Counted from the first letter of the stretch, positions 28,101 to 37,249 are shown. The stretch: DNA of 64,000 nt from Candidatus Synechococcus calcipolaris G9 (GCF_029582805.1 NZ_JAKKUT010000002.1:453501-517500), one strand, 5' to 3'. Numbers and translations are program-made. Notes: generated from the sequence alone by a model not told the origin.

Positions 28101-29531
28101 CTATTCCTTCAGGAAACCGCTATAGGCTTCCATGCCATGCTCACTAATATCCAAGCCCTTGATTTCCTCTTCTTCGTGGACACGAATGCCCAGGGTACTC
28201 TTTAGACCCAGCCAGAAGATACTCGTCAACAGCACGGTAAAACCACCGATCGTCATAATCCCAATGATTTGAGCGATCAATTGGTTAATTCCATTGCCGG
28301 TGAGTAAACCAGCATCCATGCTGAATAGACCAACCGCCAAGGTTCCCCAGATACCACACACCAAATGAACAGAGGTGGCACCGACGGGATCGTCAATTTT
28401 AATGCGATCAAACATGAGCACTGAGTAGACGACAATCACCCCAGCGATCGCCCCAATAATCACGGCAGACAGATAGGATACGGCATTACAGCCAGCGGTA
28501 ATCCCCACTAAACCGGCCAGAATTCCATTGATGATCATGGAGAGGTCAGGCTTGCCAATGACCAGCCAAGCGGTAATTGTTGCCGCAACACCACCCGCCG
28601 CCGCCGCCAAGTTGGTGGTGACCGCAATATAGGGGACGGCTTCACTAGCTGCCAACTCGGAACCTGGGTTGAAACCAAACCAACCAATCCAGAGAACCAA
28701 ACAACCCAACATCGCAAAACCCATGTTGTGGCCAGGAATGGCATTAGGGGTTCCATCACTGTTGTACTTGCCAATGCGAGGCCCGAGGAAAGCGGCTCCC
28801 ATGAGGGCGGCCCAGCCACCAACGGAATGGACTACAGTTGAACCGGCAAAATCAGCAAAGCCAACGTCAGCAAGGAGACCACCACCCCAACTCCAGTGGC
28901 CGGTAATGGGGTAGGAAATCCCGGTCAGGAGCAAGCTAAAAATCAGGAAGTCCACAAACTTAACCCGTTCCGCCACTGCCCCGGAAACAATCGTGGCAGC
29001 GGTACCGGCGAAGGCAGCTTGGAATAGGAAAAATACGGGAATAACCAGGCCGTCCGGAAAGGGATCCAAACCATAGGTTGCTGGATCTTCACTGCTGAGG
29101 AAGAAACCGCCCATGCCAATAAATCCACCGCCCCCTTCTGTACCAAACATGAAGGAGAAGCCAATGGCCCAAAAGGCCAAGGTGGCAAGGGCAAAAACAA
29201 TCAGGTTTTTAGACAAAATGTTGACGGCATTCTTTTGGCGGCAGAAGCCGGCTTCTAACATACCGAAACCCGCATTCATGAAAATGACTAGAATTGCGGC
29301 CACCAAAATCCAGATATTATTCAGAACCCCCTGCACATCTTCGGGAGTTAAGGGTACCTCCTCCATGGCTTCTTGAGCTTGTACCGCTACCCCCCAAGCA
29401 CAGAGGATGATGATTGCAAGGGGAATGCAGGCTAGTACGGCCGGCGATCGCAGGCGAAAATTAGGTAAGGAACCTAGCCCGGCCAGGGGTCGCTTTGCCT
29501 TTCTGGCTCGTTTTAATTTCAACTTAGGCAT
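28101..29531 (-). CDS. amt: ammonium transporter Amt
   Basis: 476 residues. A basic N-terminus and a hydrophobic signal-like segment (about 30-52) precede the eleven-helix Amt core. Family blocks seen include [74 protein letters not shown] and [21 protein letters not shown]. It imports ammonium across the cytoplasmic membrane. A perfect NtcA box sits about 240 bp upstream, in line with nitrogen control. No glnB/glnK gene is adjacent. Confidence 0.96.
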   Translation of the reverse strand: MPKLKLKRARKAKRPLAGLGSLPNFRLRSPAVLACIPLAIIILCAWGVAVQAQEAMEEVPLTPEDVQGVLNNIWILVAAILVIFMNAGFGMLEAGFCRQKNAVNILSKNLIVFALATLAFWAIGFSFMFGTEGGGGFIGMGGFFLSSEDPATYGLDPFPDGLVIPVFFLFQAAFAGTAATIVSGAVAERVKFVDFLIFSLLLTGISYPITGHWSWGGGLLADVGFADFAGSTVVHSVGGWAALMGAAFLGPRIGKYNSDGTPNAIPGHNMGFAMLGCLVLWIGWFGFNPGSELAASEAVPYIAVTTNLAAAAGGVAATITAWLVIGKPDLSMIINGILAGLVGITAGCNAVSYLSAVIIGAIAGVIVVYSVLMFDRIKIDDPVGATSVHLVCGIWGTLAVGLFSMDAGLLTGNGINQLIAQIIGIMTIGGFTVLLTSIFWLGLKSTLGIRVHEEEEIKGLDISEHGMEAYSGFLKE

Positions 29532-29897
29532 CTCTCTACGTTCTCAACGGGTGGACAAATTTCAAGACATCAAATAGACATCAATAACTTAATGGGGTGA
29601 GGAAGTATTCAGCAAGATCTAGTCCATTTTTAATAACTGTCACAGACCAGATAAAAAATAAACTGGCATGAGCAGTCCTAACGACTAACGCAGGTAGGTC
29701 GATTGACAAGGTCAAACATTTTACCCGCAGTTAACCTTCGATTGCATCAGTTCTCACAGGTGAAATTCTGTATTTTCTTATACAATTCATCAGGAGTGAA
29801 AAACAGCCTATGCTAGAGAAGGTCAGGCCTAGAACCGCAGGAGGGTTTTATCCGTGACCATAATTTTTTATTGCATTGGAGATAGTGGCGATCGCCC
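29532..29897. other. divergent intergenic region amt / Tab2 gene
   Basis: A 366-bp gap containing the NtcA box (29770-29783) and a TATGCT -10-like element (29809-29814) directed toward the Tab2 gene. The amt side has a long leader of about 230 bases. I see no clear hairpin or riboswitch in it. Confidence 0.6.
29770..29783. promoter_or_regulatory. NtcA binding site GTA-N8-TAC
   Basis: The sequence GTATTTTCTTATAC matches the NtcA consensus GTAN8TAC exactly. It is centred in the amt/Tab2 divergent gap. Toward the Tab2 side a TAN3T element (TATGCT) lies 25 bases downstream, slightly longer than the usual 22-23. Toward amt the best element, TGCAAT, is at 24 bases and is weak. NtcA control of amt is established in other cyanobacteria; which gene is activated here is inference. 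Confidence 0.7.
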
Positions 29898-30761
29898 ATG
29901 GGTATGATTTGGGAACTGGATTTCTATTCCCGTCCAATCTTGGATGAGAATCAAAAGAAGCGTTGGGAATTATTGATTTGTGATAGTGATCAAACCTTTC
30001 AATTTGCCAAAAACTGTAGTGGTGCGGAAGCCAATGCCCGTTGGCTAGAAACCGCCTTAAACGAAGCCAAAGAGCAATGGCAAAAACAATATGATTTAAC
30101 GGACAATACTCGTCCTGAAAAAGTTCGCTTCTTCCGGCGGGCCATGAACAGTATTATTGTGCGGGGATGCGAAGCCGCCGGTCTAGCGGCCATTCCCAGT
30201 CGTCGTACCTTTGCCCTGACTCGCTGGCTCCAAGAACGAGTCGAGCAGGTTTACCCCTACGAACCCGGCTATGATCCTGCGTTGGCAAACCCACCCACCC
30301 TCCCGCCCCCAGCCCCTGAACCCTTACCCCCAGCCCTCAGGGGAGAGCAGTGGCAGTTAACAGCCATACCCTGGTCAGAGTTAAATTCCGCCCGTGATTG
30401 GGGTCTTCCCTTTGGGGACATTCCTTCCCTAGCTCTGTTTGATCTGGAACCGGATACCCCCATTCCCGGACTGATTATTTATTCCCAACGAGCTTTGCCT
30501 TTAGCGGGCTGGTTATCCGGCATAGAACCAGCATTCATTGACTCAATATCCACACCCCTCAACCAATTAATTTTGGAAACTGGAGCCAGCGATCGCTGGA
30601 TTTTAGCTACCTTACGGCAATCTGACCTCATCAAGGAAGCAAAAGCCTTTATGGAGGGGATCAAAGACAGTCAGAATCTTCATTTTTTGGCGGTTCAACC
30701 CTCGCCAACGGTAGAAGAGCTGAGCGGTTTTTGGCTCCTCTGCCTAGATGAATTTATGTAA
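29898..30761 (+). CDS. Tab2/Atab2-family RNA-binding protein
   Basis: 287 residues. It opens MGMIWELDFYSRPILDENQK, the hallmark of the Tab2/Atab2 (DUF1092) family, with the RRAMNSIIVRGCEAAGLAAI and PSRRTFALTRWLQERV blocks and the C-terminal GASDRWILATLRQSDLIKEA block. Tab2 promotes psaB translation in chloroplasts, and plant Atab2 affects photosystem I and II synthesis; the cyanobacterial protein probably acts on photosystem mRNA. ATG 29904 is an alternative start. It is soluble and stands alone. Confidence 0.88.
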   Translation: MGMIWELDFYSRPILDENQKKRWELLICDSDQTFQFAKNCSGAEANARWLETALNEAKEQWQKQYDLTDNTRPEKVRFFRRAMNSIIVRGCEAAGLAAIPSRRTFALTRWLQERVEQVYPYEPGYDPALANPPTLPPPAPEPLPPALRGEQWQLTAIPWSELNSARDWGLPFGDIPSLALFDLEPDTPIPGLIIYSQRALPLAGWLSGIEPAFIDSISTPLNQLILETGASDRWILATLRQSDLIKEAKAFMEGIKDSQNLHFLAVQPSPTVEELSGFWLLCLDEFM

Positions 30762-30860
30762 TCCTTATTTAATACTATTGTATAATAAATAGAATCAACG
30801 ACCTCAAGGGAAAAGCCGATCCCTGCTGCAAGAAGATTTGAGACGGAGGAAAATGATCCG

Positions 30861-31082
30861 ATGGAACCTAGCCCAAACGAGATCAACTGTGATGAAGCCT
30901 GTGTAAATGGCTGTATTCTCGGTGAAAAATGTCCCCATCGTGCCTACTTAGCTGACGTATCTAAGTTTATTAACGACACCCCCATGGACAAAATTATTGC
31001 GATCGCCGAAGAAAGTGTCCAAAAACGCTTTATTCAATCCCTAGAGCGAGAACGAATGCAACTTCCCCACCAACCCGAGTAG
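30861..31082 (+). CDS. small Cys-motif protein, conserved hypothetical
   Basis: 73 residues. The N-terminal third holds four cysteines and a histidine in the pattern C-x4-C-x3-C-x5-C-P-H (within INCDEACVNGCILGEKCPH), suitable for zinc or an iron-sulfur cluster. The rest is a charged helix. GGAGG lies 11 bases before the ATG, and a TATAAT -10-like hexamer occurs at 30781-30786. I know of no function. It follows the Tab2 gene by 99 bp in the same direction. Confidence 0.72.
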   Translation: MEPSPNEINCDEACVNGCILGEKCPHRAYLADVSKFINDTPMDKIIAIAEESVQKRFIQSLERERMQLPHQPE

Positions 31083-31117
31083 TAAAAAAATTAATTTTTA
31101 TTTGGATTATTTACAAC

Positions 31118-32008
31118 TTACGTACAGCTAGAGTTATTTTTCTGCAAATTATCTAGCCATAGTTGCAGATCCGAAAAGCATTGGAAGTCTAGGAGAACAT
31201 CCACCAAGGTTTCCAATTGCAGGACAGAGAGGTTTTCCAGCCGAAGACGCAGAGCTTCGGGTACAGTTCCTAAGCGGCGGGTCAATAGTCGCAGGATTAA
31301 GGTCAATTCTCCCTCTTGCCGTCCTCGCTGCTCTCCAATGCGCTCCCCTTCTTCCTTGATTTCTTGGTAAAAACGGGTTTTATGTAACTCTGTAGCAGTA
31401 AACCCTAGCATTTCCTCTACCTCTTCCCGACTTAGATGGGTAAATTTATACACCAAAATGGTGGTCAGTAGTTCTATTATGGCGCAGCTAATCGACTCCG
31501 GTTCCTGTTGACTGCGAGCCAAAATTTCTCTAGCAACAGTGGGGGCTTCTTTTTCCTGCAAAATGGTTAAACGCATCAAAGCAAGTCCCAAAGGCAGTTC
31601 CGGAGAATTGGTTAACTCTTCCAAGTAAATGCGATGAACGCGGGGGCTTTGAACAAAATCCTGAAAGGGGAGCCAATTACTCTGTTCAATTTTTCTAGAT
31701 GGATAAATAATTACCACTCGCCAATCAGAAAAGTGGGCACGATACAAGCAGAAATACAACAACGATTCACTAAAGAGACGCTCATAAAGTTTCTCATCTT
31801 TTTGAAACTGTACTTCACAAAAATAAACGATCCCCGGTGGATCATTTTCAGGTGGTAGAAAAACTCCATCAATCCGAAAAGATGCTTCTTTGACCTCTAC
31901 CGAATCAAACCGATAACCCGATACATTAGTGGGGGTTACATCCAGCAGATCAAAAAGTGTCAGAGGAAGTTGCTGAAACAGTTGATAGAAAATGGAATCT
32001 CGGCGCAT
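31118..32008 (-). CDS. Rpn-family (DUF2887/DUF4351) putative nuclease
   Basis: 296 residues. The N-terminal part (FDLLDVTPTN, RIDGVFLPPE, VYFCEVQFQKDEKLYERLFSE) is a PD-(D/E)xK-type domain with Asp and ExQ, as in the Rpn/DUF2887 recombination-promoting nuclease family. The C-terminal 55 residues after an EGER...RGRQEG hinge are a DUF4351 domain. Such genes are abundant, multicopy and often decaying in cyanobacteria; this copy is intact. Probably accessory. It lies alone between the small Cys protein and YajQ. Confidence 0.82.
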   Translation of the reverse strand: MRRDSIFYQLFQQLPLTLFDLLDVTPTNVSGYRFDSVEVKEASFRIDGVFLPPENDPPGIVYFCEVQFQKDEKLYERLFSESLLYFCLYRAHFSDWRVVIIYPSRKIEQSNWLPFQDFVQSPRVHRIYLEELTNSPELPLGLALMRLTILQEKEAPTVAREILARSQQEPESISCAIIELLTTILVYKFTHLSREEVEEMLGFTATELHKTRFYQEIKEEGERIGEQRGRQEGELTLILRLLTRRLGTVPEALRLRLENLSVLQLETLVDVLLDFQCFSDLQLWLDNLQKNNSSCT

Positions 32009-32082
32009 TTCATCTCAATAGACATTACCTGCTGTATGGCAAGACATCATCGAATCATACATGAAGGCAGTAGGAAAATAAT

Positions 32083-32574
32083 TTAGCGATAATTGGTAAA
32101 TTGTAGATCAACTTGCCAATCTTCCGCCTTCAGACGCTGCATCACTGCCTGTAAATCATCCTTAGATTTTGCAGAAACCCGGACCGTATCACCTTGGATA
32201 GAACCTTGTACCTTCTTAAATTCAGCCCGAATGAGCTTAGTAATATCTTTGGCTAACTCACTACTAATCCCCCGCCGCAGACTGATCACCTGCTGAACTC
32301 GGTTGCCGCCAACGGATTCAATTTTACCGTAGTCAAAAATTTTCAATGAGAGTTGACGCTTGGCTGCCTTGGTCTGCAAAATTGTACACACCGCATCCAG
32401 GGTAAACTCACTATCGGTGTTCACCGTAATGGCATCTTTAGCCAACTCTAGGGTCGTTTTAGTATCTTTTAAGTCATAGCGGCTTTTAACTTCCCGCTCC
32501 GTCTGATCAAGGGCATTAACGATTTCTTGCCATTCAAAATCACTGACGACATCAAAGGAGTAAGTACTTGCCAT
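32083..32574 (-). CDS. YajQ-family nucleotide/cyclic-di-GMP-binding protein
   Basis: 163 residues, matching the family. It opens [20 protein letters not shown] with the classic FDVVS motif, continues with [17 protein letters not shown] and ends [19 protein letters not shown]. YajQ proteins have two ferredoxin-like folds and bind tRNA, nucleotides or cyclic-di-GMP; in cyanobacteria the role is not settled. It is 18 bp downstream of the binding-lipoprotein gene and may share its transcript. Confidence 0.93.
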   Translation of the reverse strand: MASTYSFDVVSDFEWQEIVNALDQTEREVKSRYDLKDTKTTLELAKDAITVNTDSEFTLDAVCTILQTKAAKRQLSLKIFDYGKIESVGGNRVQQVISLRRGISSELAKDITKLIRAEFKKVQGSIQGDTVRVSAKSKDDLQAVMQRLKAEDWQVDLQFTNYR

Positions 32575-32592
32575 GAATTATGCCTAATAAAC

Positions 32593-33900
32593 TTAATTTT
32601 CGGGCAGCACTTGCCCAACCACGATTAATTGTCCCTGATCATTTACTTCCCAAACATCATAAACACCAATGACATCGCCATTTTCATCCAAATCTACATT
32701 ACCACTGGCACCTTGGTAATTAATCTGCTGCCCCTCTCGCAGGAGAGCTAACCCTTTACACACATCATCCACTGGCTCCCCTGGGCCATTGGCGACCTCA
32801 AGCAACTTACTACGAATTCCTTCACCGGTATTTTCTCCGGCTGCTTCCGCCGCTAACACCAAAAGAGCCGCTGCGTCCCAGGCTTGGGGAACAAAGGCCG
32901 CTGGCGGGGCCCCTTTCTTATCTAGCCAGAGGTCAGTCAAGGCCGCAAGGGCCTCACCATCTGCCCCAGGAACGGTTCCCTTGGCACCGGCGATAATAAA
33001 CCGTCCATCAGGGGTTTTACCCACCTGCTCCGGAAACGTATCGGATTTCACCCCATCTGTGAGCAAAATGGCCACATTATCGGTTAAGCCCTGTTCAAAG
33101 GCTGACTTGAGCAGCAAACTACCGGTTTCTGGGTAGAGAATGGCCACTACGGCATCCGGTTGCCCAGAAAATGCTGCCGCCGCTTCCGTATTAAACGTGG
33201 TAGCGCGATCGTCGTAGCGGGTGGGATTATTTTCATTAATCACCGTCCCCCCTAGTTCCTTAAAGGCTTTTGTAAACTCCTGTTCAAAACTACGGCCATA
33301 ATCATTATTAATCACGACGGTGGAAACTCGCTCATAGCCCTGTTCACTGGCTAATTTAGCTAAAGCCACAGCCTGATAGTTATCCGCAGGGGTGGTGCGG
33401 GCCCAATAGCCATTAAAATCCCCTTTCATGGCCCGCTCGGTGAAGAGGGTGCTGGTACTTCCCGGAGAAATCAGAACGACGTTTCCACGCACCGCAACAT
33501 CCACTGCCGCATTGGAAATACCACTTCCAAAGGAACCCACTACCCCGGCAACTCGGTCAATTTCCACCAGTTTGGTCATAGCTTCGGCCCCAGAGGCGGG
33601 ACTGGATTGATCGTCCGCCGCAAACAGAGTAATCGGCTCACCATTCACCCCGCCACAGGCATTGACCGTTTCCACAAACACTGGCACGGTTTCAGCAATG
33701 GGAAGCCCCACGGATGCCAGATCCCCAGTCGATGGTAGCAAGGAACCCATTCGTAGGCCGGTACCAGAGGTCGTTTGATTCGGATTCACCTGACAGGCAG
33801 AGATCGCGAGAACTAGACAACTACTGCCAATTAATCCGATCCACCGTTGTCCTTGGCGAAGATAGCGAAAGGAACGATCCAATATCCCCTGATTTCCCAT
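32593..33900 (-). CDS. amino-acid-type ABC transporter substrate-binding lipoprotein
   Basis: 435 residues. The N-terminal signal has a lipobox (LAISAC, Cys about 36). The mature part is a Peripla_BP_6 (LivJ-like) domain: GSLLPSTGDLASVGLPIAET, NACGGVNGEPITLFAADDQS, ASGAEAMTKLVEIDRVAGVVG and FEQEFTKAFKELGGTV. It binds a branched-chain or neutral amino acid, or another small ligand. No permease or ATPase gene is beside it. Its start lies about 95 bp from the AT-rich origin candidate. Confidence 0.9.
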   Translation of the reverse strand: MGNQGILDRSFRYLRQGQRWIGLIGSSCLVLAISACQVNPNQTTSGTGLRMGSLLPSTGDLASVGLPIAETVPVFVETVNACGGVNGEPITLFAADDQSSPASGAEAMTKLVEIDRVAGVVGSFGSGISNAAVDVAVRGNVVLISPGSTSTLFTERAMKGDFNGYWARTTPADNYQAVALAKLASEQGYERVSTVVINNDYGRSFEQEFTKAFKELGGTVINENNPTRYDDRATTFNTEAAAAFSGQPDAVVAILYPETGSLLLKSAFEQGLTDNVAILLTDGVKSDTFPEQVGKTPDGRFIIAGAKGTVPGADGEALAALTDLWLDKKGAPPAAFVPQAWDAAALLVLAAEAAGENTGEGIRSKLLEVANGPGEPVDDVCKGLALLREGQQINYQGASGNVDLDENGDVIGVYDVWEVNDQGQLIVVGQVLPEN

Positions 33901-33999
33901 AGAGCCACGTTAAGTTCTGACACGCAAATTTTTACAGTTGAGGTTTATTCTAGCACCACCTGGGTTCTAGGCAAGGGACTAGGTGGGAAACGCTGGAAG

Positions 34000-34365
34000 A
34001 ATTTTTTCTTTTCAATTTTTAGTTATCTCTTCTTAATTCTATATTTTTTATAATCTCTATATAGTAGTAGTAGGGCCTGTGGAAAATGTGGAAAAAAATC
34101 TGAAGTGCTTACTCTGAGAGATATTGAGGTCGATCCCCCCTGTGGAAAAGTTGTGGAAAAAGTAGAGGAGTTTTCCACAGGGTATTAAAATGTAAGGAAA
34201 AGGTTAAAAAGTTTTTCACAATTTTGCGGAGTTTTCCTAGGGTTTTCCACAGGTTATCCCCAGATTTTTCCACAGGCATTTTGAGGTTTTCCACAGGTTT
34301 GCGGAGGCCATTTTTTGTAAATTCGTTAAAAAAATTATTAAATTTAGTCAAAAATTATCCACTTC
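34000..34365. other. oriC: candidate chromosomal replication origin (oriC)
   Basis: Within the 580-bp gene-free gap 33901-34482 are eight perfect DnaA boxes of the cyanobacterial form TTTTCCACA. On the minus strand they are at 34078-34086, 34087-34095, 34141-34149 and 34152-34160; on the plus strand at 34171-34179, 34243-34251, 34266-34274 and 34287-34295. Near-matches occur at 34212-34220, 34254-34262, 34355-34363 and 34394-34402. AT-rich DNA flanks the cluster (34001-34060 has only 9 G/C of 60; a second stretch is 34311-34358). Neither dnaA nor dnaN is adjacent. Genes on the left face away leftward and those on the right rightward, as expected at an origin. Confidence 0.8.
34001..34095. other. 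origin unwinding module: DUE, DnaA-trio, GC cluster, tandem DnaA boxes
   Basis: Reading inward there is an 85% AT stretch (34001-34060), four TAG triplets (34062-34073), a short GC cluster (about 34073-34077) and two directly abutting TGTGGAAAA boxes (34078-34095). On the opposite strand this is two DnaA boxes, GC cluster, CTA triplets and AT-rich DNA. That is the order described for the DnaA-trio basal unwinding system of bacterial origins. Confidence 0.7.
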
Positions 34366-34482
34366 AGAAACTGTGCTATGGTCTTGGGCCAGTTCTGGAA
34401 AACTTGTCTATAAGATTAATTAGGGCTAGGTTGGGGATAAATTGCCGCAATTTGCCTGATTATGAAAATCTGAGTTAGCCCT

Positions 34483-36411
34483 ATGGAAGATGAGTCAAAC
34501 CTGCATCAGCGCATTGAGCAGCTAGAGAAAAGGGTTGCCCATCTTCAGCAATCTTTGAATCAATTACAAGCAGCGTTTATTCAGCAAGATATAGCTCCAT
34601 CTTTAGAATTGCCTCCATCTGCGCAATCAGACCCTTCCGGGCCAGCTAGTGCTCCCAGGCAATCCCCCGGTCAACCACCGGTTCCCCCAACTGTTCGAGC
34701 GGCGCATTCAGAATATCTGGCAGAAGACCTGGAGCAAGTCCCAGTGATTGGATCGACACCGGCTCCCCCATCTCCATCCGTTGCCAGGAGTGTCTCTCCC
34801 CTTAATCCGACGGATTGGTTACAAAACTGGGAAACTTGGCTGAATCGCTTGGGGATTGGTTTGCTCCTCTTGGGCATTGGTTTTTTGTTTATGTATGCCG
34901 TGGAGCAGGGCTGGCTAACATCCTATGTTTTGGTTGTTCTGGGGCTATTAATTGGGGCTGCCTTTATGGGGTTGGGCTGGCGATTGCGTCAACAGCGTCC
35001 GGCGTTTAGTCAGATTTTTCAGGGGGGTGGGCTGGCTACGTTTTACATTACCGGGTTTGCTGCCTTTCAGTTTCTCAATGTGTTTCCCCTGGCTTTGGCT
35101 TTTCCCTTTATGGTTTTAGTGACCATAGGCGCGTTTTTCATTGCCTTAAAACAACAAAAGGCTGTTTTTTCGGTGTTGGGGGCTATTGGTGGATTAGCAA
35201 CGCCTTTTTTACTCTATAGCGATGATGGTAATCCTGGCAGTTTAGCTATTTATACTCTCTTGCTTTTGGCGGGAAGTTTGGCGGTCTATTGGAAGCAACG
35301 TTGGCGATCTCTCCTATGGACGACATTTTTTTTGGGTTGGATCGTTCTTTTAATTGCCGTCTCATCGGCCATGGGTTTAGTCAATGGCAGCGGCGATCGC
35401 TGGGTAATTCAATGGGTTATGGGGTTAACCTGGCTGGGCTATGGTCTGTTGCCCCCCTTAGGTCAGTTTGGCTTTCGGCAGCGACGGCGAGACGCAAATC
35501 CTTCATCTTTACCCCAACCCTCTCCATCTCAGTTGCCCTCTAGGGTCGCTTCAGGGTGGCAGCAGGGGGAACTCATTGCCTTAGTGAATCCCTTTTTTGG
35601 GTTAGGTTGGTCAGCCCTGCTGTGGGGGTGGTCTGAATCTACGGCGGGGTGGGCCTTTCTTGCCGCTGGGTTAGTGTATTTTAGCTTGAGCTTTGCCTGG
35701 CGATCGCTACCCACGAGTTGGCGACTGTTGTACCTATTCACCGGGTTATTTTTGCTCTTGATGGCTATTTTGCTCCACCTTGGCGGCAAAAACATTGTTC
35801 TGGTTCCCTTAGCCGGTGAAGCCTTGATTTTGCATTGGCTGGGCCATCGTTATCGCTCTAGGTGGTTGACGGCGATCGCCCATCTGTTTTGGGCCGCCTT
35901 AGGGGCAACCCTATTGGGCCGTCTAATCGCATTTTCGCCAGTGAAGCCCCTCATTATTAACCCCCAGTCAGTCATTGATTTAACGGTTCTAGGGGCCGCT
36001 GTGGTCAGTGCCCGTTGGTTAGGTTCCTCTACCCGTACCGTTTACTACATCCTGGCCCATCTGTTACTCTTAGCCTGGTTTCAGCGGGAATTTAATGTCG
36101 TCGCCCCCGGTTTAGTCACGTTCCTGTGGGGCCTCTATGGCATGGGTATCCTGGTCGTTGGTCTCCGCTGGGATAAACAAACCGCCCGTATTGTTGCCCT
36201 ACTCACATTGATTGTGACGATTGTGCGACTATTTATCATTGACCTCATTGACTTGGAACCGATTTGGCGGGTGCTACTATTTATGGGCTTTGGTGTGTTG
36301 TTCCTAGGGGTCAGTTACTATTTCCGGGCTTTGTGGCGACCAACCCCATCTGCCCTATCCTCTACAATGCAAGAAAACCGTCCCCCATCTTCTGAAGATA
36401 CCTCCCCTTAA
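34483..36411 (+). CDS. DUF2339 multi-spanning membrane protein
   Basis: 642 residues. An N-terminal coiled coil (about 5-40), a Pro/Ser linker (about 45-108) and then some 18 to 20 hydrophobic helices form the DUF2339 arrangement. The first helix block is LGIGLLLLGIGFLFMYAVEQ and the loop QIFQGGGLATFYITGFAAFQ is diagnostic. Function unknown in the family; some relatives are proposed cell-envelope or transport proteins. It is the first gene to the right of the oriC candidate and lies 17 bp before pdxH. Confidence 0.85.
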   Translation: MEDESNLHQRIEQLEKRVAHLQQSLNQLQAAFIQQDIAPSLELPPSAQSDPSGPASAPRQSPGQPPVPPTVRAAHSEYLAEDLEQVPVIGSTPAPPSPSVARSVSPLNPTDWLQNWETWLNRLGIGLLLLGIGFLFMYAVEQGWLTSYVLVVLGLLIGAAFMGLGWRLRQQRPAFSQIFQGGGLATFYITGFAAFQFLNVFPLALAFPFMVLVTIGAFFIALKQQKAVFSVLGAIGGLATPFLLYSDDGNPGSLAIYTLLLLAGSLAVYWKQRWRSLLWTTFFLGWIVLLIAVSSAMGLVNGSGDRWVIQWVMGLTWLGYGLLPPLGQFGFRQRRRDANPSSLPQPSPSQLPSRVASGWQQGELIALVNPFFGLGWSALLWGWSESTAGWAFLAAGLVYFSLSFAWRSLPTSWRLLYLFTGLFLLLMAILLHLGGKNIVLVPLAGEALILHWLGHRYRSRWLTAIAHLFWAALGATLLGRLIAFSPVKPLIINPQSVIDLTVLGAAVVSARWLGSSTRTVYYILAHLLLLAWFQREFNVVAPGLVTFLWGLYGMGILVVGLRWDKQTARIVALLTLIVTIVRLFIIDLIDLEPIWRVLLFMGFGVLFLGVSYYFRALWRPTPSALSSTMQENRPPSSEDTSP

Positions 36412-36428
36412 TCTACCTCAATGAATCT

Positions 36429-37070
36429 ATGACTGTGACAATTGCAGATCTGCGGCGTGATTATCGCTTGCAACGCCTTTTGGAAACTGATGTAGACTCC
36501 CACCCCTTGGGACAGTTTCAAGCTTGGTTTGCCGACGCGGTGCGCTCCCAACTGCCTGAACCCAATGCCATGACCCTGGCGACCCTCGGCTTAGATGGAA
36601 TGCCCGCTGCGCGGATGGTACTCCTTAAAGATGTTGATGAACAGGGATTTGTATTCTTTACGAATTACCGGAGTCGTAAGGGGTTAGAACTGGCCCAAAA
36701 CCCCTTGGCTGCCCTAGTCTTTTGGTGGGCAGAACTGGAGCGGCAGGTACGCATTGAAGGGCATGTGACTCCCATTAGTCCCTCCCAATCCGATCGCTAT
36801 TTTCAGACCCGTCCCCTCGGTAGCCAGTGGGGAGCTTGGGCCTCGGATCAAAGTCAAGTTTTGGACAGTTATCAACACCTTGAGGAAAAACTTGAAGTCG
36901 TCAAAGCCACCTATGGAGAAGCCAATGTGCCTCGGCCCAAACACTGGGGAGGGTATCGCCTAGAGCCACGACTGGTTGAATTTTGGCAGGGCCGAACCAA
37001 TCGTCTGCATGATCGCCTCTGTTATACCAAGGCAGATGAGACGTGGCAGATTCAGCGATTATTTCCCTAA
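36429..37070 (+). CDS. pdxH: pyridoxamine 5'-phosphate oxidase
   Basis: 213 residues, the usual size. FMN- and substrate-binding blocks are present: NAMTLATLGLDGMPAARMVLLK, FTNYRSRKGLELAQNP, FWWAELERQVRIEGHV, RPLGSQWGAWASDQSQ and the C-terminal EFWQGRTNRLHDR. It oxidises pyridoxamine or pyridoxine phosphate to PLP, the cofactor of the decarboxylases also in the window. Its stop lies two bases from the 3' end of the oppositely directed tRNA-Thr. Confidence 0.96.
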   Translation: MTVTIADLRRDYRLQRLLETDVDSHPLGQFQAWFADAVRSQLPEPNAMTLATLGLDGMPAARMVLLKDVDEQGFVFFTNYRSRKGLELAQNPLAALVFWWAELERQVRIEGHVTPISPSQSDRYFQTRPLGSQWGAWASDQSQVLDSYQHLEEKLEVVKATYGEANVPRPKHWGGYRLEPRLVEFWQGRTNRLHDRLCYTKADETWQIQRLFP

Positions 37071-37071
37071 A

Positions 37072-37143
37072 AGCCCGTGACGAGGATTGAACTCGTGGCC
37101 TCACCCTTACCAAGGGTGTGCTCTACCACTGAGCTACACGGGC
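37072..37143 (-). tRNA. tRNA-Thr (anticodon GGT)
   Basis: 72 bases reading GCCCGTG acceptor, D-arm GCTC/GAGC, anticodon stem CACCC/GGGTG with loop TTGGTAA (anticodon GGT), a five-base variable loop, T-arm ACGAG/CTCGT with loop TTCAATC, and acceptor CACGGGC with U as discriminator. CCA is not encoded. A minus-strand promoter is plausible at 37154-37159 (TATACT) with TTGCTC 18 bases upstream. Its 5' half and upstream region are repeated at 37815-37928. Confidence 0.95.
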
Positions 37144-37234
37144 AACGAAGACCAGTATATAATTGTACAGCAAGCTAGAGCAAGATTAATCAAGATTTAT
37201 GCTGACTTTTTCAGATGCGGTTCTTGATGCGTCA
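37110..37234 (+). repeat. direct repeat copy A (tRNA-Thr 5' half + DUF2752 5' region)
   Basis: This copy contains the intact tRNA 5' half, the divergent promoter region and the first codons of a truncated DUF2752 gene. It matches 37815-37928 with substitutions and a 10-base insertion (a local duplication of CAAGATTxAT). The two copies bracket the toxin-antitoxin pair. Confidence 0.85.
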
Positions 37235-37249
37235 AGCCTACAAACCTAA
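37199..37249 (+). pseudogene. 5' fragment of DUF2752 gene
   Basis: ATG at 37199 opens MLTFSDAVLDAS, identical at 11 of 12 residues to the start of the intact DUF2752 protein at 37893, then diverges and stops at 37249. It is the truncated partner in direct repeat copy A. Confidence 0.75.

Noticed and set aside
29532..29769. A glutamine (glnA-type) riboswitch in the amt leader
   Set aside because: I looked for the conserved paired blocks of that motif on the minus strand and did not find them; the NtcA box explains nitrogen control better.
34109..34351. 80-codon minus-strand ORF inside the oriC candidate
   Set aside because: It is made of the DnaA-box repeats read in one frame and has no protein-like composition or neighbour logic.
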